From Streptomyces zhihengii (GTDB lineage: Bacteria > Actinomycetota > Actinomycetes > Streptomycetales > Streptomycetaceae): a stretch of 64,000 nucleotides of DNA. The stretch is from contig NZ_JAFEJA010000001.1 of the NCBI RefSeq assembly GCF_016919245.1, positions 5,233,501 to 5,297,500 on the forward strand, in the 5' to 3' direction. This document shows positions 43,716 to 54,324 of this stretch, one piece after another. The notes under the pieces are model-generated. The model worked only from the letters and a program-made list of their open reading frames with translations, was not told the DNA's origin and searched no databases. A program made the position numbers and the translations under genes. The first letter of the stretch is position 1. The number at the start of each line of letters is the position of its first letter.

Positions 43716-43965
43716 GGCCGATACGGCCCCGCGTCCGGGCCCCGCGGGCTCGCGTACCCGCGGGGGCCCGGACGACGGGGCCCGGGGGCCCGCCGCCGGG
43801 CGGCGGCGGGCGGCCCGTGCACCGGACCCGGCGGTCGGGACCATGATCCGCCGGGCCCGGCCGCCCGGTGCCCCGGACCGTACGGCCCGGGGACACGGGA
43901 GACCGGACCGTCCCGCGTCCGGTGCGCGGCGGGCGGACCCGCCGGAACCGCACGCGGGACGGCCG

Positions 43966-45750
43966 TTACGCGGCGAACCGCGCGATCGGGTTCTCCAGGG
44001 TGCCGACGAACTGGAGGGCCGCCGACGGGTCGGCCAGGTCCACCATCTGCTGGTTGTTGCGCAGCTGGAGCCGGTTGAGGCAGGACAGCGCGAACTCCCC
44101 GGCGAACATGTCGTACTGGGCGAACCTGTCCGCGAGCTGCGGCACCGACTCCTGGTAGCCCCGCACACAGGCGGCGACCGTGCCCCAGAAGGCGTCCTCG
44201 TCCATGACGTCCTCGGCGGCGAGCGTGGCGCCGAGGAAGCGCAGGAAGCAGTCGAAGACATCGGTGAAGACGGACAGCAGTTTGGTCTCGTCCGGCACGT
44301 CGACCCTGATGCGTTCCACGGCCGGCGGCAGCACCGCGTCCGGGTCCATCACCGCGATCTCCTCGGCGATGTCCTTGAAGATCGCCCGGTCGACCGCGCC
44401 CTTCTCGTCGAGGACCAGGATCACGTTCTCGCCGTGCGGCATGAACACCAGGTCGTAGGCGTAGAAGGTGTGCAGCACCGGCAGCAGGTAGGCGTCCAGG
44501 TAGCGCCGCAGCCACTCGGCCGGGGTCAGCCCGGAGCCGGCGATCAGCGCGCCCGCGAAGGACGCCCCCTCGTGGTCGGTGTGCAGCAGCGCCGCCATGG
44601 TCGTCACCCGCTGCCCCTCGCCGAGCGTGGGGACGGGGCTCTCGCGCCACAGCGCGGCGAGCATCTTGCGGTACGGGGAGTACCGGTCGGTGGCGGCCTC
44701 GTACTCCAGGTGCCGGTAGCCGACCGCGGCGCACTCCCGGATGATCGAGAAGCGTGCCGACCTCAGCACGTCGTCCCCGTCGATGAGCTGGGCCAGCCAG
44801 TCGTTGATGGCGGGCGTGGCCTCCATGTAGGCGGCCGAGAGGCCCCGCATGAAGCCCATGTTCAGCACGGACATGGCCGTCTTCACATAGTGCTTCGCCG
44901 GGTCGCTGGTGTTGAAGAAGGTGCGGATCGACTGCTGTGCGAGATAGGTGTCGTCGCCCGTGCCGAGGTAGACCAGGCGCTGCTGGGCGATCTCGGCGGC
45001 GAAGGTGACCGACAGCTTGTTCCACCACTGCCAGGGGTGGACGGGCATCAGCAGGTAGTCGTCCAGGTCCAGGCCCTGGTCGGCGAGGGTCTTGGCGAAG
45101 CCGTCGACGCATCCGTCGCCGAGCTCGGCGCGCACGAACGCCTCGTACGCGATGCCCGCGCCCGCGGTGAAGGTGGCCCGGTCGCGGTGGGCGGCGAGCC
45201 ACACCAGGTGGATGCCGGACGCCGCCTCGGGGGCGTAGGCGTGGTACTCGTCGATGCCGAAGCCCAGCCGGCCGTTGTTGGCGACGAAGCAGGGGTGGCC
45301 CTCGGTCATCCCGGTCTCGATCGCCTGGAAGTCCGCCCGCGCCAGTTCGGCGGCGCTGACCTCGGGCTTGGCGGACTTGTACGCGGTGCCGGAGAGGGTG
45401 GAGGAGATCTCCTCCAGGTAGACCGGCAGGATCGCGTCGCTCAGACCGAGCGCGCCGCGCATCTCGATGACGAACCGGAGCGCGTCGAGCGGCAGTTCCC
45501 CGCCGTCGCGGTGGCGGGTGATCGAGGCGGCCTCCACCTGCCAGTGGTCGAGGGCGTAGCGCTCGGCACGGAAGCGGTACTCGGTCGCGCCGTCGTCGCT
45601 GAACACCCGCCAGCCGTCACCGGCCGGTTCCGGGGTCAGCAGCCGTTCGTGGGCGAACTCGGCGAGGGCCTTGCGCACCAACTGGCGGTTGGCGTCGGCC
45701 CAGCGGGCCGGGGTGAGGTGGGCGACGGGGCTGAAGGCGGCAGGGTTCAT
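43966..45750 (-). CDS. desD: DesD, desferrioxamine NIS synthetase
   Basis: The 594-residue IucA/IucC-type ATP-dependent synthetase joins three N-hydroxy-N-succinylcadaverine units and cyclises them to desferrioxamine E. Characteristic stretches are STLSGTAYKSAKPE (ATP/carboxylate site), EGHPCFVANNGRLGFG, LLMPVHPWQWWNKL and MPHGENVILVLDEKGAV. Length is normal. It overlaps desC by 4 bp (ATGA) and ends the desABCD operon. Iron regulation comes from the box upstream of desA. Confidence 0.96.
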   Translation of the reverse strand: MNPAAFSPVAHLTPARWADANRQLVRKALAEFAHERLLTPEPAGDGWRVFSDDGATEYRFRAERYALDHWQVEAASITRHRDGGELPLDALRFVIEMRGALGLSDAILPVYLEEISSTLSGTAYKSAKPEVSAAELARADFQAIETGMTEGHPCFVANNGRLGFGIDEYHAYAPEAASGIHLVWLAAHRDRATFTAGAGIAYEAFVRAELGDGCVDGFAKTLADQGLDLDDYLLMPVHPWQWWNKLSVTFAAEIAQQRLVYLGTGDDTYLAQQSIRTFFNTSDPAKHYVKTAMSVLNMGFMRGLSAAYMEATPAINDWLAQLIDGDDVLRSARFSIIRECAAVGYRHLEYEAATDRYSPYRKMLAALWRESPVPTLGEGQRVTTMAALLHTDHEGASFAGALIAGSGLTPAEWLRRYLDAYLLPVLHTFYAYDLVFMPHGENVILVLDEKGAVDRAIFKDIAEEIAVMDPDAVLPPAVERIRVDVPDETKLLSVFTDVFDCFLRFLGATLAAEDVMDEDAFWGTVAACVRGYQESVPQLADRFAQYDMFAGEFALSCLNRLQLRNNQQMVDLADPSAALQFVGTLENPIARFAA

Positions 45751-46295
45751 ACGGCGACTCCCGTGGCGGCGGCGAACTGGGCGCGGGTGCAGAAGCTCAG
45801 CAGGGCCTCCTTCTCGGGTTTGACGATCTTGTCGGCGGCGACGAATCCGACGGCCTCGTTGAGCCGGTGCACGGCCGTGTTGGAGACGTCGGGCTCCACG
45901 ACCACCCGCCGCGCGGCGGGATCGGCGAACAGCTCCCGCATCACCGCGGTGATCACCGCCAGGGTGAAGCCGCGCACGGGCGTGTCGGTGGGGGCGACCA
46001 GGAAGTGCATCCCCACGTCGCCGGGCTCGGGCTCGTACAGGCCGGGGAGCTCCACGTACCGGGGGTCGTAGCTCTCCATCAGGAAGACGGGCTCGCCGTC
46101 GTGCAGGCCGATGAAGGCGTGGTGGTGCTCATGGGCGGCGATGCGCATGTACTCGCGCTCGACGTCCTCCAGTTTCGCGTCCTGCATCATCCAGAACGCG
46201 GCTTTCGGGTGGGTGACCCAGCGGTGCAGCAGCTCCGCGTCGGCCAGCGGGTCGAGCGGCCGGACGGTGAAGGCGCCGGGGACGGCGGTGCTCAT
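45747..46295 (-). CDS. desC: DesC, hydroxycadaverine N-acyltransferase
   Basis: The 182-residue GNAT-fold acyltransferase adds succinyl or acetyl from CoA to N-hydroxycadaverine. It matches the IucB/RhbD-like family: [43 protein letters not shown] and [18 protein letters not shown]. It overlaps both neighbours by 4 bp, so translation is coupled throughout the operon. Confidence 0.94.
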   Translation of the reverse strand: MSTAVPGAFTVRPLDPLADAELLHRWVTHPKAAFWMMQDAKLEDVEREYMRIAAHEHHHAFIGLHDGEPVFLMESYDPRYVELPGLYEPEPGDVGMHFLVAPTDTPVRGFTLAVITAVMRELFADPAARRVVVEPDVSNTAVHRLNEAVGFVAADKIVKPEKEALLSFCTRAQFAAATGVAV

Positions 46296-47584
46296 ACGGA
46301 GAACTCCTGGAAGGCGATGGACTTCTCCACCGCGTAGTACTCGCTGCCGAGCAGCTCGCGGATGATGTACGCGTTGCGGTACGGGCCCATGCCCAGGTCG
46401 GGCGAGGTGATCGAGTGGGTGTGCACGCCGGCGTTCTGGAGGAAGATCTCCCGGCCGGCGGTGTCGATCGAGTAGTTGCGGGCCACGTCGAAGCGTCCCT
46501 GGCCGTCGAGCCGGATGCGGTCGGCGACCGGCTCCAGGAACTCGGGGGTGGCGTACTTGTAGCCGGTGGCCAGCACCAGGCCCTGGGTGTCCAGGGTGTA
46601 GTCCTTGCCCTGCTCCTCCTGCCGCAGGCCGAGGGTGTAGGTGCCGTCCTCGTACGCCACGGTGTGCAGCGCGGAGTTGGTGAGCAGCCGGGTGGACACC
46701 GGGCCGGAGAGGTTCTTCTGGTAGAGCAGGTCGAAGATCGCGTCGATCAGCTCCGAGTCGATGCCCTTGAAGAGGCCCTTCTGCTGGGCCTCCAGCCGGT
46801 AGCGGGTGGCCTCCGGCAGCGCGTGGAAGTAGTCGATGTACTCCGGGGAGGTCATCTCCAGCGTGAGCTTGGTGTACTCCAGCGGGAAGAACCGCGGCGA
46901 ACGGGTGACCCAGTTCAGCCGGTAGCCGTGGACGTCGATCTCCGACAGCAGGTCGTAGTAGATCTCGGCGGCGCTCTGGCCGCTGCCCACCAGGGTGATG
47001 GAGTCCTTCTTCTGGAGGGACTCCTTGTGCTCCATGTACCGCGAGTTGTGCAGCAGGTCGCCGCCCACGCCCCGGCAGGACTCGGGCAGGTACGGCGGGG
47101 TGCCGGTGCCGAGCACGATGCGGCGGGCGGTGAATGCGTCGTCGGCGGTGCGCACCACGTACACCTCGCCCTCGGCGTCGTACTCGACGGAGGTGACGGT
47201 CGTGCCGAAGCGGATGCTGCTCAGCTTCGCGGCGGCCCAGCGGCAGTAGTCGTTGTACTCGACGCGCAGCGGATAGAAGTTCTCGCGGATGTAGAACGAG
47301 TACAGCCGGCCCTTCTCCTTCAGGTAGTTGAGGAAGGAGTACGGCGAGGTCGGGTCGGCGAGCGTGACCAGGTCCGACATGAACGGCGTCTGGAGGTGGG
47401 CGCCGTCGAGGAACATGCCCGAGTGCCACTCGAAGTCCGGCTTGGACTCCAGGAACAGGCCGTTCAGGGTGTCGATCGGCTCGGTCAGGCAGGCGAGGCC
47501 GAGATTGAAGGGACCGAGCCCGATCCCGATGAAGTCGTAACTCTCGCGGGCGTGCGTCCCACGGGCGTCAGGAAGCGTGGACAA
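46292..47584 (-). CDS. desB: DesB, cadaverine N-monooxygenase
   Basis: The 430-residue FAD/NADPH-dependent N-hydroxylase has the FAD motif [13 protein letters not shown] near the N-terminus, the NADPH motif [15 protein letters not shown] and the late [12 protein letters not shown] motif of the ornithine/lysine N-hydroxylase family. The start is placed at a TTG with GGAGAG 4 nt upstream, inside the end of desA (17-bp overlap); a TTG 12 bp further up is possible. TTG starts are weak and may set a low DesB level. Confidence 0.93.
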   Translation of the reverse strand: MSTLPDARGTHARESYDFIGIGLGPFNLGLACLTEPIDTLNGLFLESKPDFEWHSGMFLDGAHLQTPFMSDLVTLADPTSPYSFLNYLKEKGRLYSFYIRENFYPLRVEYNDYCRWAAAKLSSIRFGTTVTSVEYDAEGEVYVVRTADDAFTARRIVLGTGTPPYLPESCRGVGGDLLHNSRYMEHKESLQKKDSITLVGSGQSAAEIYYDLLSEIDVHGYRLNWVTRSPRFFPLEYTKLTLEMTSPEYIDYFHALPEATRYRLEAQQKGLFKGIDSELIDAIFDLLYQKNLSGPVSTRLLTNSALHTVAYEDGTYTLGLRQEEQGKDYTLDTQGLVLATGYKYATPEFLEPVADRIRLDGQGRFDVARNYSIDTAGREIFLQNAGVHTHSITSPDLGMGPYRNAYIIRELLGSEYYAVEKSIAFQEFSV

Positions 47585-49010
47585 GGTTCTCTCCAAGGAA
47601 CTGCTCGGCGTGGCCGGCTATCAGGTCGAGCACGGCGGCGATGTCGCCGGTGGTGGTCTCGGGGTTGAGCAGGGTGAACTTCAGGTACTGGCGGCCCGCC
47701 ACCTTGGTGCCCGCGACCACGGCCTCGCCGGAGGCGAAGAGGGCCTTGCGGGCGTGCAGGTTGGCCTGGTCGATCAGGACCGGGCTGGTGACGGACTCCG
47801 GGATGTAGCGGTAGACCAGGGTGGAGAGCTGGGGCTGGACGACGACGTCGTAGCGCGGGTCGGCGGCGAGCAGCTCCCAGCCGGCGGCCGCCAGGTCGCA
47901 CACCTCGTCGAAGAGCCCGCCGATGCCCTCGGCGCCCATCACCCGCAGCGTCATCCACAGCTTGAGCGCGTCGAAGCGGCGGGTGGTCTGGAGGGACTTG
48001 TCGACCTGGTTGGGGATCTTCTCCTCCAGCGTCCGGCGCGGGTTGAGGTACTCGGCGTGGTAGGTCGCGTGGCGCAGCGTGGCGGCGTCGCGGACCAGCA
48101 GCGCGGAGGAACTGACCGGCTGGAAGAAGGACTTGTGGAAGTCGACGGTGACGGAGTCGGCCCGCTCGATGCCGTCGAGGAGACCGCGCCGGGTGGGGGA
48201 GACCAGCAGTCCGCAGCCGTAGGCGGCGTCCACGTGCATCCAGGTCTCGTACTGCCGGGCGAGCGCGGCGATCTCGGGCAGCGGGTCGATGGAGCCGAAG
48301 TCGGTGGTGCCGGCGGTCGCGACGATCGCCATGGGCACCAGGCCCTCGCTGACGCAGCCCATGAGCTCGGCTTCGAGGGCGACGGTCTGCATGCGCTTGG
48401 TGCGGTCGACGGGGACGGAGACGACGGCCTCCGGGCCGAGGCCGAGCAGGGTGGCGGACTTCTGGACGCTGAAGTGGCTGCACTCGGAGGCGAAGATGCG
48501 CAGTTTCGACAGGTCGGTGGTCTTCGCCTCCTGGCGGGCGAGCAGCAGCGCCTGGAGGTTGGACTGGGTGCCGCCGGAGGTGAAGACGCCGTCGGCGGCG
48601 GGGCCGAGACCGGCGCGGGCGCACGTCCAGTCGATGAGCTTGCGCTCGATCAGGGTGCCGCCGGCGCTCTGGTCCCAGGTGTCCAGCGAGGAGTTGACCG
48701 CGGAGAGGACCGCCTCGCCGAGCACGGCGGGGATGACGACCGGGCAGTTGAGGTGGGCGAGGTAGCGCGGGCTGTGGAAGTAGACCGCGTCGCGCAGGTA
48801 CACCTCCTCCAGCTCGTCGAGGGCGGCGGAGGCGTCCGCGAGCGGGGTGTCCAGGTCGACGGCGGCGACGACCGGGGCGAGCCGGTCGGGGGTGACGCCG
48901 GTGAACGGGCGCTGGGTGGAGGCGAGTTTGGCCGCGACGCGCTCGACCCCTTCGGTCACGGAGCGCCGGTAGTGCTCCGCCGTCGTGTCGTTGAGCAGGT
49001 GCGAGCGCAT
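47568..49010 (-). CDS. desA: DesA, lysine decarboxylase
   Basis: The 480-residue PLP enzyme converts lysine to cadaverine, the first step of desferrioxamine synthesis. The PLP lysine is K293 in [11 protein letters not shown], with the group II decarboxylase features [16 protein letters not shown] and [10 protein letters not shown]. Length is normal. An iron box lies 71 bp upstream of the ATG. It leads the operon desA-desB-desC-desD. Confidence 0.95.
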   Translation of the reverse strand: MRSHLLNDTTAEHYRRSVTEGVERVAAKLASTQRPFTGVTPDRLAPVVAAVDLDTPLADASAALDELEEVYLRDAVYFHSPRYLAHLNCPVVIPAVLGEAVLSAVNSSLDTWDQSAGGTLIERKLIDWTCARAGLGPAADGVFTSGGTQSNLQALLLARQEAKTTDLSKLRIFASECSHFSVQKSATLLGLGPEAVVSVPVDRTKRMQTVALEAELMGCVSEGLVPMAIVATAGTTDFGSIDPLPEIAALARQYETWMHVDAAYGCGLLVSPTRRGLLDGIERADSVTVDFHKSFFQPVSSSALLVRDAATLRHATYHAEYLNPRRTLEEKIPNQVDKSLQTTRRFDALKLWMTLRVMGAEGIGGLFDEVCDLAAAGWELLAADPRYDVVVQPQLSTLVYRYIPESVTSPVLIDQANLHARKALFASGEAVVAGTKVAGRQYLKFTLLNPETTTGDIAAVLDLIAGHAEQFLGENLVHAS

Positions 49011-49080
49011 GCAATGCCCTCCCGGGTGCGGGGACGTGGTCGCCTCTCGGGGACAGGAGCGGGGGGTGAGGGGCGATTAA

Positions 49081-49101
49081 CTTAGGTTAGCCTAACCTAA
49101 G
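49081..49101. promoter_or_regulatory. Iron box (DmdR1/IdeR-type) upstream of desA
   Basis: The 21-bp palindrome with core TTAGGTTAGCCTAACCTAA has perfect 10-bp arms around a central C. It matches the DmdR1/IdeR consensus, so the operon is repressed when iron is sufficient. Confidence 0.93.
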
Positions 49102-50061
49102 TTCGATCTCGTCTCATCCCCGGGCCGGGGAGGCGGGTGTGCCGTTGTTCACACACCGGGGCACCGGTCAAGTCGGCCCGGGCCGACGGGGGTTGGGCCC
49201 GTGGGGCCGCGCCCTGCCGTGGCCCCCGGCCGCCGGGCCGCCCCCGGCGCGCCGCCCCGCAGGCCTTCGGTCGTGCAGGGCGCGCCTGTGCGGCGCACTC
49301 CGGAGCCCGCACCCGAGGGGCGGGCGGGCCGGCGCAACCGCGGAGCCGGTTGCACCCGGCCGGGGTGCTCCCGGACGGTCGCACCCGGCCGGGGTGCTCC
49401 CGGACGGTCGCGCCCTGCCGGGGTGCTGCCGTACGGCCGCACCTGCTGGTGTGCTGCCGCCCGCCCGCACCCTGCCGGGTCGCTTCGGGACGGCCGCGCC
49501 CTGCCGGTTGCGCCCGGCCGGGGTGCTCCCGGACGGTCGCGCCCTGCCGGGGTGCTGCCGTACGGCCGCACCTGCTGGTGTGCTGCCGCCCGCCCGCACC
49601 CTGCCGGGTCGCTCCGGGACGGCCGCGCCCTGCCGGTCGCGTCCGCCGGGGTGCTCCCGGATGGCCGCGCTCGGCCGGTCGCGCCTGCCGGGTTGCCCCC
49701 GGACGGCCACACCCTGCCGGTTGTGCCCGGAAGGTCGCGTCCGCCGGGGTGCTCCTTGGTCGCGCTCGGCCGGTCGCGCCTGCCGGTTGCGCCCGCTGGC
49801 TGCGTCCTGCTGGTTGCGTCCGCCGGGGTGCTCCCGGATGGCTGCGCCCTGCTGGTTGCGTCCGCCGGTTTGCTCCCGGACGGCCGCGCCCTGCCGGTCG
49901 CGTCCGCCGGGGTGCCCCCGGACGGCCGCGTCCGGATGGCCGCGCCCGTCGGAGTGCTGCGGGACGGCTGCACCCTGCCCGGTCGCGCCCGCCAGGGCGA
50001 CACCCCGGCGGGCGCGCCCCCGGGTCGGGCCGGTCGCGCCGTGCGGGCGGGGCGGAGCGGG
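49102..50061. repeat. GC-rich tandem repeat region between desA and desF
   Basis: This 960-bp interval has no credible gene. From about 49350 to 50000 it consists of degenerate ~30-bp units such as GCCGGGGTGCTCCCGGACGG. Within it, a 125-bp block (49384-49508) is repeated almost exactly at 49513-49637 (one difference seen, period 129 bp). The 30-bp period is a multiple of three, which leaves several reading frames open on both strands; none has a start signal. Confidence 0.85.
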
Positions 50062-50898
50062 TCAGTCGGAGTCCGGCTGGGCGCGCAGGCCGTCCTCGGT
50101 CAGGCCCTGCTTCCAGTAGCCGACGAAGGTGACCCGCCGCCGGTCGATGCCGCGGTCGTTCACCAGGTGCCGCCGCAGTGCCTTCACGCTGCCCGACTCG
50201 CCGGCGATCCAGGCGTACGGGACGCCCTCGGGGAGCTCGGCGGCGGAGACCGCCGCCAGGGCGGACGGCGCGCCCGCGTCCCGGACGAGCCAGGTGATCT
50301 CCGCGTCCGCGCGGGTCGCGAGGTCGAGCCGGTCGTCCGCGTGCGGGACCTCCAGCCACACCTTGGCGCGCATGCCCTCCGGCAGCCACTCCAGGATCGC
50401 CGCCGCGGCCGGCAGGGCGGTCTCGTCGCCCCACATCAGCACCCAGTCGGTGTCCTCGGGCGGGCGGCAGCGCACCGCCGTGTTGTCGGCGACGGCCGGG
50501 CCCAGCACCGTGACCCGGTCGCCCGGGGCGGCGGCGAGCGCCCAGCGGCACGCGGGGCCGCCGTCCTCGTGCACGGCGAAGTCGATGTCCATCTCGCCGT
50601 CCGCGGGCCGCTGTTCGCGGACCGTGTACGAGCGCATCACCGCGCGCTCGCCGTCCGGCAGCGCCCGCCAGGCGCCCAGGATCGCGTACATGTCGCCCGC
50701 GTCCGTGGGGACGACCGGCGCCGGCTGCCCGGGGTGGGGGAGGAACAGCGACAGGGACTGGTCGCGGCCGCCCGCGGCGAAGCCCGCGAGCTCCTCACCG
50801 GTGAAGGTGACCCGGACCAGCGACGGGCCGAGCCGCCGCGTCCGGGCGACCTCGATGCCGAAGAAGCGGAACGGGGCGGTCTCGGCCTGTGTCGTCAT
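50062..50898 (-). CDS. desF: Siderophore-interacting protein (FAD-linked ferric reductase)
   Basis: The 278-residue protein is of the SIP/ViuB family, which reduces ferric siderophore in the cytoplasm to release iron. It has an FAD-binding beta-barrel (about residues 10-130, with VMRSYTVREQRPADGEMDIDF containing the R-x-Y-T/S motif) and a C-terminal NAD(P)-like domain with AWIAGESGSVKALRRHL. It starts 2 bp after the desE stop, so the two form an operon under the iron box upstream of desE. Confidence 0.9.
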   Translation of the reverse strand: MTTQAETAPFRFFGIEVARTRRLGPSLVRVTFTGEELAGFAAGGRDQSLSLFLPHPGQPAPVVPTDAGDMYAILGAWRALPDGERAVMRSYTVREQRPADGEMDIDFAVHEDGGPACRWALAAAPGDRVTVLGPAVADNTAVRCRPPEDTDWVLMWGDETALPAAAAILEWLPEGMRAKVWLEVPHADDRLDLATRADAEITWLVRDAGAPSALAAVSAAELPEGVPYAWIAGESGSVKALRRHLVNDRGIDRRRVTFVGYWKQGLTEDGLRAQPDSD

Positions 50899-50900
50899 GG

Positions 50901-51938
50901 TCAGGCGACCTTCTTCGCGTTCTCGATCGCCTCGGCCAGGTCCTCCAGCAGCGGGGCGCACTTGGCGTAGGAGTAGACCGGCTCGGTGACCCGGGCGGCG
51001 ACCTGGCCGGCCTTGACGGCGGGCAGCTGCGCCCAGGTGGGCTTGGCCTTCTTGAGGTCGGCGTCCTGCAGCGTGCCGGTGCGGTTGTCGAGGATGATCA
51101 GGTCGGCCTCGTACTTGCCGACGTTCTCCCAGCTCAGCTCCTCGAAGAAGCCCTGCGCGTTCGGCTTGGGCTCGACGAACTTCACGCCCAGCTCCTGGAA
51201 GTAGAGCGTGTCGGCGGACATCTTCGGCACCGAGACGTAGAAGAGGTCCTGCGAGCCGGAGCCGATGAGCACCTTGAGCTCGGGCTTGGCCTTCGCCGCC
51301 TTGCGCAGCCGCTCGGCGGCGGCCTCGAAGCGGGCCTTGGCGTCGGTGACCTTCTTGTCCTTCAGGTCGGCGCCCAGGGACTCGGCCAGCTCGGCGCGGC
51401 GGGCGAGCGCCTGCGGCATGGTGGTCTCGGCGGCCCACAGGGCGACGCTCGGGGCGAGGCCGAGGATCTTGTCCTTGGACTCGTCCGGCACGTACCAGAG
51501 GGCGCCCTTCTGCCACATGTCGGTGATCAGCAGCTCGGGCGCGAGACCCGCGTACTTCTCGACGTTGAACTCTCCCCAGACGTTGCCGAGGATCTCCAGC
51601 TTGTCGATGTTCATGTCGCCGGCCTGCACATCGGCCTTGCCGTCGGCGGTCTTGGTCGGGCCGAACACGCCCTTGACCTGGATGCCGTAGTCGTACAGGG
51701 CGGCGGCGGTGCCGGTGAACGCCACGATGTTCTTCGGGACGGACTTCTGCTCGGCGGTCTGGCCGCGGTCGTCCTTGAAGCTCCACGGGCCCGACGACTT
51801 GGCGGCGCCGGTGTCCGTGCCGCCGCCCTCCTTGGCGTCGTCCTTGCCGCACGCGGCGAGCGCGACGCCCAGCCCGAGGGCGCCGCCGGCGGCGAGCAGG
51901 CCGCGGCGAGTGAGGTGGGAAGCTCGGGCGTTGGGCAT
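50901..51938 (-). CDS. desE: DesE, ferrioxamine-binding lipoprotein
   Basis: The 345-residue substrate-binding protein has an N-terminus with a twin-arginine (HLTRRGLLAAGG) and a lipobox ending LAAC, followed by a FepB/FhuD-type (family 8) binding domain. It captures ferrioxamine outside the cell and hands it to an ABC permease encoded elsewhere. It follows an iron box 55-70 bp upstream and precedes desF. Confidence 0.92.
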   Translation of the reverse strand: MPNARASHLTRRGLLAAGGALGLGVALAACGKDDAKEGGGTDTGAAKSSGPWSFKDDRGQTAEQKSVPKNIVAFTGTAAALYDYGIQVKGVFGPTKTADGKADVQAGDMNIDKLEILGNVWGEFNVEKYAGLAPELLITDMWQKGALWYVPDESKDKILGLAPSVALWAAETTMPQALARRAELAESLGADLKDKKVTDAKARFEAAAERLRKAAKAKPELKVLIGSGSQDLFYVSVPKMSADTLYFQELGVKFVEPKPNAQGFFEELSWENVGKYEADLIILDNRTGTLQDADLKKAKPTWAQLPAVKAGQVAARVTEPVYSYAKCAPLLEDLAEAIENAKKVA

Positions 51939-51990
51939 GATGGTGTCCGCTTTCGTGCGTGCTGTTCCGGCCAGGGGGCCAGGTCCGAAC

Positions 51991-52009
51991 GTAGGTTAGC
52001 CTAACCTCA
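51991..52009. promoter_or_regulatory. Iron box upstream of desE
   Basis: GTAGGTTAGCCTAACCTCA contains AGGTTAG-C-CTAACCT, a perfect 15-bp palindromic core. It matches the desA box at all core positions and lies 54 bp before desE. Confidence 0.9.
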
Positions 52010-52187
52010 GTGTCTGTCCAGGGGTTGGCCCCCGCCGTCCTCGGTGACCTGGCGTGATCTTGGCCACCCGCCCCGCCCGGCACCGCGGCGCGCCGGAGCG
52101 GCCACCGCCGGCCGCCCCGGCGCCGGTTGTTTCCGGACACGCCGGAGCGCGCGGCCCGTGCCGTACCGGGTCGCGCGCGGAGGGCGG

Positions 52188-52212
52188 CGCCCGGACCGTC
52201 GGCCCGGGCGCA
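52188..52212. terminator. Hairpin after acdH
   Basis: GCGCCCGG (52188-52195) pairs with CCGGGCGC (52205-52212), just 4 nt after the stop codon of the leucine catabolism operon. Confidence 0.5.
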
Positions 52213-52216
52213 GGGG

Positions 52217-53377
52217 TCAGCCGGTCAGGCCCAACTCCCGGGCGATCAGCATCCGCTGGACCTCGCTGGTGCCCTCGCCGATCTCCAGGATCTTGGAGTC
52301 GCGCCACATCCGGGCCACCGGGTACTCGTTCATGAAGCCGTAGCCGCCGTGGATCTGGGTGGCCTCCCGGGCGTTGTCCACCGCCACCGTCGACGAGTAC
52401 AGCTTCGCCAGCGCGGCCTCCTTCTTGAACGGCTCGCCCAGGACCAGCCGGGACGCCGCGTCACGCCAGCCGACCCGCGCCATGTGGGCCCGCATCTCCA
52501 TGTCCGCGATCTTGAACTGGATGGCCTGGTTGTCGCCGATCGGCCGCCCGAAGGCGTGGCGCTCCCGGGCGTAGCGGACCGACTCGTCGACACAGCCCTG
52601 CGCCAGACCGGTCGCCAGCGCCGAGATCGCGATCCGGCCCTCGTCGAGGATCCGCAGGAACTGGGCGTACCCGCGGCCCTCCTCGCCCAGCAGGTTCGCC
52701 AGCGGCACCCGGACGTCGGAGAACGAGAGCTCACGGGTGTCGGAGGCGTTCCAGCCGACCTTGGAGTAGGGCGCCGCCACCGTGAAGCCGGGGGTGCCGG
52801 ACGGCACGATGATCGAGGAGATCTCCGGGCGGCCGTCCGCCTTGCGGCCGGTGACCGCGGTGACGGTGACCAGGCCCGTGATGTCGGTGCCGGAGTTGGT
52901 GATGAAGCACTTGCTGCCGTTGATCACCCACGCGTCGCCGTCGCGCACCGCCGTCGTCCGGGTGCCGCCCGCGTCGGAGCCGCAGTCCGGCTCGGTCAGG
53001 CCGAACGCGCCCAGCATCTCGCCGGAGCACAGCCGCGGCAGCCACTCCCGCTTCTGCTCCTCGGTGCCGAAGCGGAACACCGGCATGGCGCCCAGCGAGA
53101 CGCCCGCCTCCAGGGTGATGGCCACGGACGAGTCCACCCGGGCCAGCTCCTCCAGGGCGATCCCGAGGGCCAGGTAGTCGCCGCCCATGCCGCCGTACTC
53201 CTCCGGGAACGGCAGCCCGAACAGGCCCATGCGGCCCATCTCGCGGACGATCTCGTAGGGGAACTCGTGGCGCTCGTAGAAGTCGCCGATCTTGGGGGCG
53301 ACGACGTCGTGCGCGAACTCCTCGACCGTACGGCGGAGTTCCTCGTGCTCGGCGGAGAGCCGATGGTCCAGGGACAT
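52217..53377 (-). CDS. acdH: Acyl-CoA dehydrogenase
   Basis: The 386-residue FAD enzyme oxidises an acyl-CoA to the 2-enoyl-CoA. Family motifs: GAFGLTEPDCGSDAGGT, FITNSGTDITGLV and QIHGGYGFMNEYPVARMWRD, with the catalytic Glu in the IGEGTSEVQR region. By context it should act on isovaleryl-CoA (leucine route), though S. coelicolor AcdH is described as having wide use of branched substrates. It ends a four-gene operon. The start is the ATG at 53377; a GTG at 53389 overlaps the previous stop as GTGA. Confidence 0.9.
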   Translation of the reverse strand: MSLDHRLSAEHEELRRTVEEFAHDVVAPKIGDFYERHEFPYEIVREMGRMGLFGLPFPEEYGGMGGDYLALGIALEELARVDSSVAITLEAGVSLGAMPVFRFGTEEQKREWLPRLCSGEMLGAFGLTEPDCGSDAGGTRTTAVRDGDAWVINGSKCFITNSGTDITGLVTVTAVTGRKADGRPEISSIIVPSGTPGFTVAAPYSKVGWNASDTRELSFSDVRVPLANLLGEEGRGYAQFLRILDEGRIAISALATGLAQGCVDESVRYARERHAFGRPIGDNQAIQFKIADMEMRAHMARVGWRDAASRLVLGEPFKKEAALAKLYSSTVAVDNAREATQIHGGYGFMNEYPVARMWRDSKILEIGEGTSEVQRMLIARELGLTG

Positions 53378-53385
53378 GGGGACGT

Positions 53386-54324
53386 TCACTCCTTGTGGGA
53401 GAGGGCGCGGACGGTACGGGAGGGGCTGGGGCGCCCCAGCTGTTCGGCCATCCACACGCTCGTGGCGGTGAGCCGGCCGAGGTCGACCCCGGTCTCGATG
53501 CCGAGGCCGTCGAGCATCCACACGAGATCCTCGGTGGCCAGATTTCCGGTGGCGCTCTTCGCGTACGGGCAGCCGCCGAGGCCGCCCGCCGAGGCGTCCA
53601 CCACGGACACGCCGTGGCGCAGCGCGGCCAGGGTGTTGGAGAGCGCCTGGCCGTAGGTGTCGTGGAAGTGGACGGCGAGACGGGACGTGGGCACGCCCGC
53701 GTCGTTCAGCGCGGTGAGCAGCGCCGTCACATGGCCCGGCGTGGCGACGCCGATGGTGTCGCCGAGGCTCAGCTCGTCGCAGCCCATCTCCGCGAGCCGG
53801 CGGCACACCGCGGCGACCTGGGCGAGGGGCACGGCGCCCTCCCACGGGTCGCCGAAGCACATCGACACATAGCCGCGCACCCGCAGCCCGTGCTCGACGG
53901 CCCGGGTGACCACGGGCTCGAACATCGCGAGCGCCTCGTCGACCGTGCGGTTGAGGTTGGCCTTCGCGAAGGACTCGGTGGCGCTGGCGAACACCGCGAC
54001 CTCACGGGCCCCGAGGCTCAGCGCCCGGTCCAGCCCGCGGTCGTTGGGCACCAGCACCGGCAGCCGCACCCCGGCCAGATCGCTCACCATCGGGAACAGC
54101 CGCTCGGCGTCGGCGAGCTGGGGGACCCACTTCGGGTGGACGAAGCTGGTCGCCTCGACCGTGGTGAGCCCCGCCCCGGCCAGCCGGCGGACGAACTCCG
54201 CCTTGGTCTCCACCGGGACGACGGCGGACTCGTTCTGCAGGCCGTCGCGGGGGCCGACCTCGTGGATGCGGACCCGTGCGGGCAGGCCCGGGTCGGGCAC
54301 GGTCATCGGCAGCGCCGTCGTCAT
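53386..54324 (-). CDS. Hydroxymethylglutaryl-CoA lyase
   Basis: The 312-residue TIM-barrel lyase splits HMG-CoA to acetoacetate and acetyl-CoA. The active-site features are [14 protein letters not shown] (first strand, metal and base), [17 protein letters not shown] (His ligands) and [15 protein letters not shown] with the catalytic Cys. Its start overlaps the upstream stop by 4 bp (ATGA). It forms the last step of leucine degradation. Confidence 0.93.
   Translation of the reverse strand: MTTALPMTVPDPGLPARVRIHEVGPRDGLQNESAVVPVETKAEFVRRLAGAGLTTVEATSFVHPKWVPQLADAERLFPMVSDLAGVRLPVLVPNDRGLDRALSLGAREVAVFASATESFAKANLNRTVDEALAMFEPVVTRAVEHGLRVRGYVSMCFGDPWEGAVPLAQVAAVCRRLAEMGCDELSLGDTIGVATPGHVTALLTALNDAGVPTSRLAVHFHDTYGQALSNTLAALRHGVSVVDASAGGLGGCPYAKSATGNLATEDLVWMLDGLGIETGVDLGRLTATSVWMAEQLGRPSPSRTVRALSHKE

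Larger units (their letters stand above)
43457..43965. other. Intergenic region between hexosaminidase and desD
   Basis: These 509 bp hold a tandem repeat (43461-43660) and a strong terminator (43679-43715). Between the terminator and desD the sequence is GC-rich with no recognisable gene. Confidence 0.6.

Noticed and set aside
49137..50551. Overlapping long open frames in the desA-desF gap on both strands
   Set aside because: They come from ~30-bp repeats (a multiple of three). None has a start signal or a domain, and several overlap desF.
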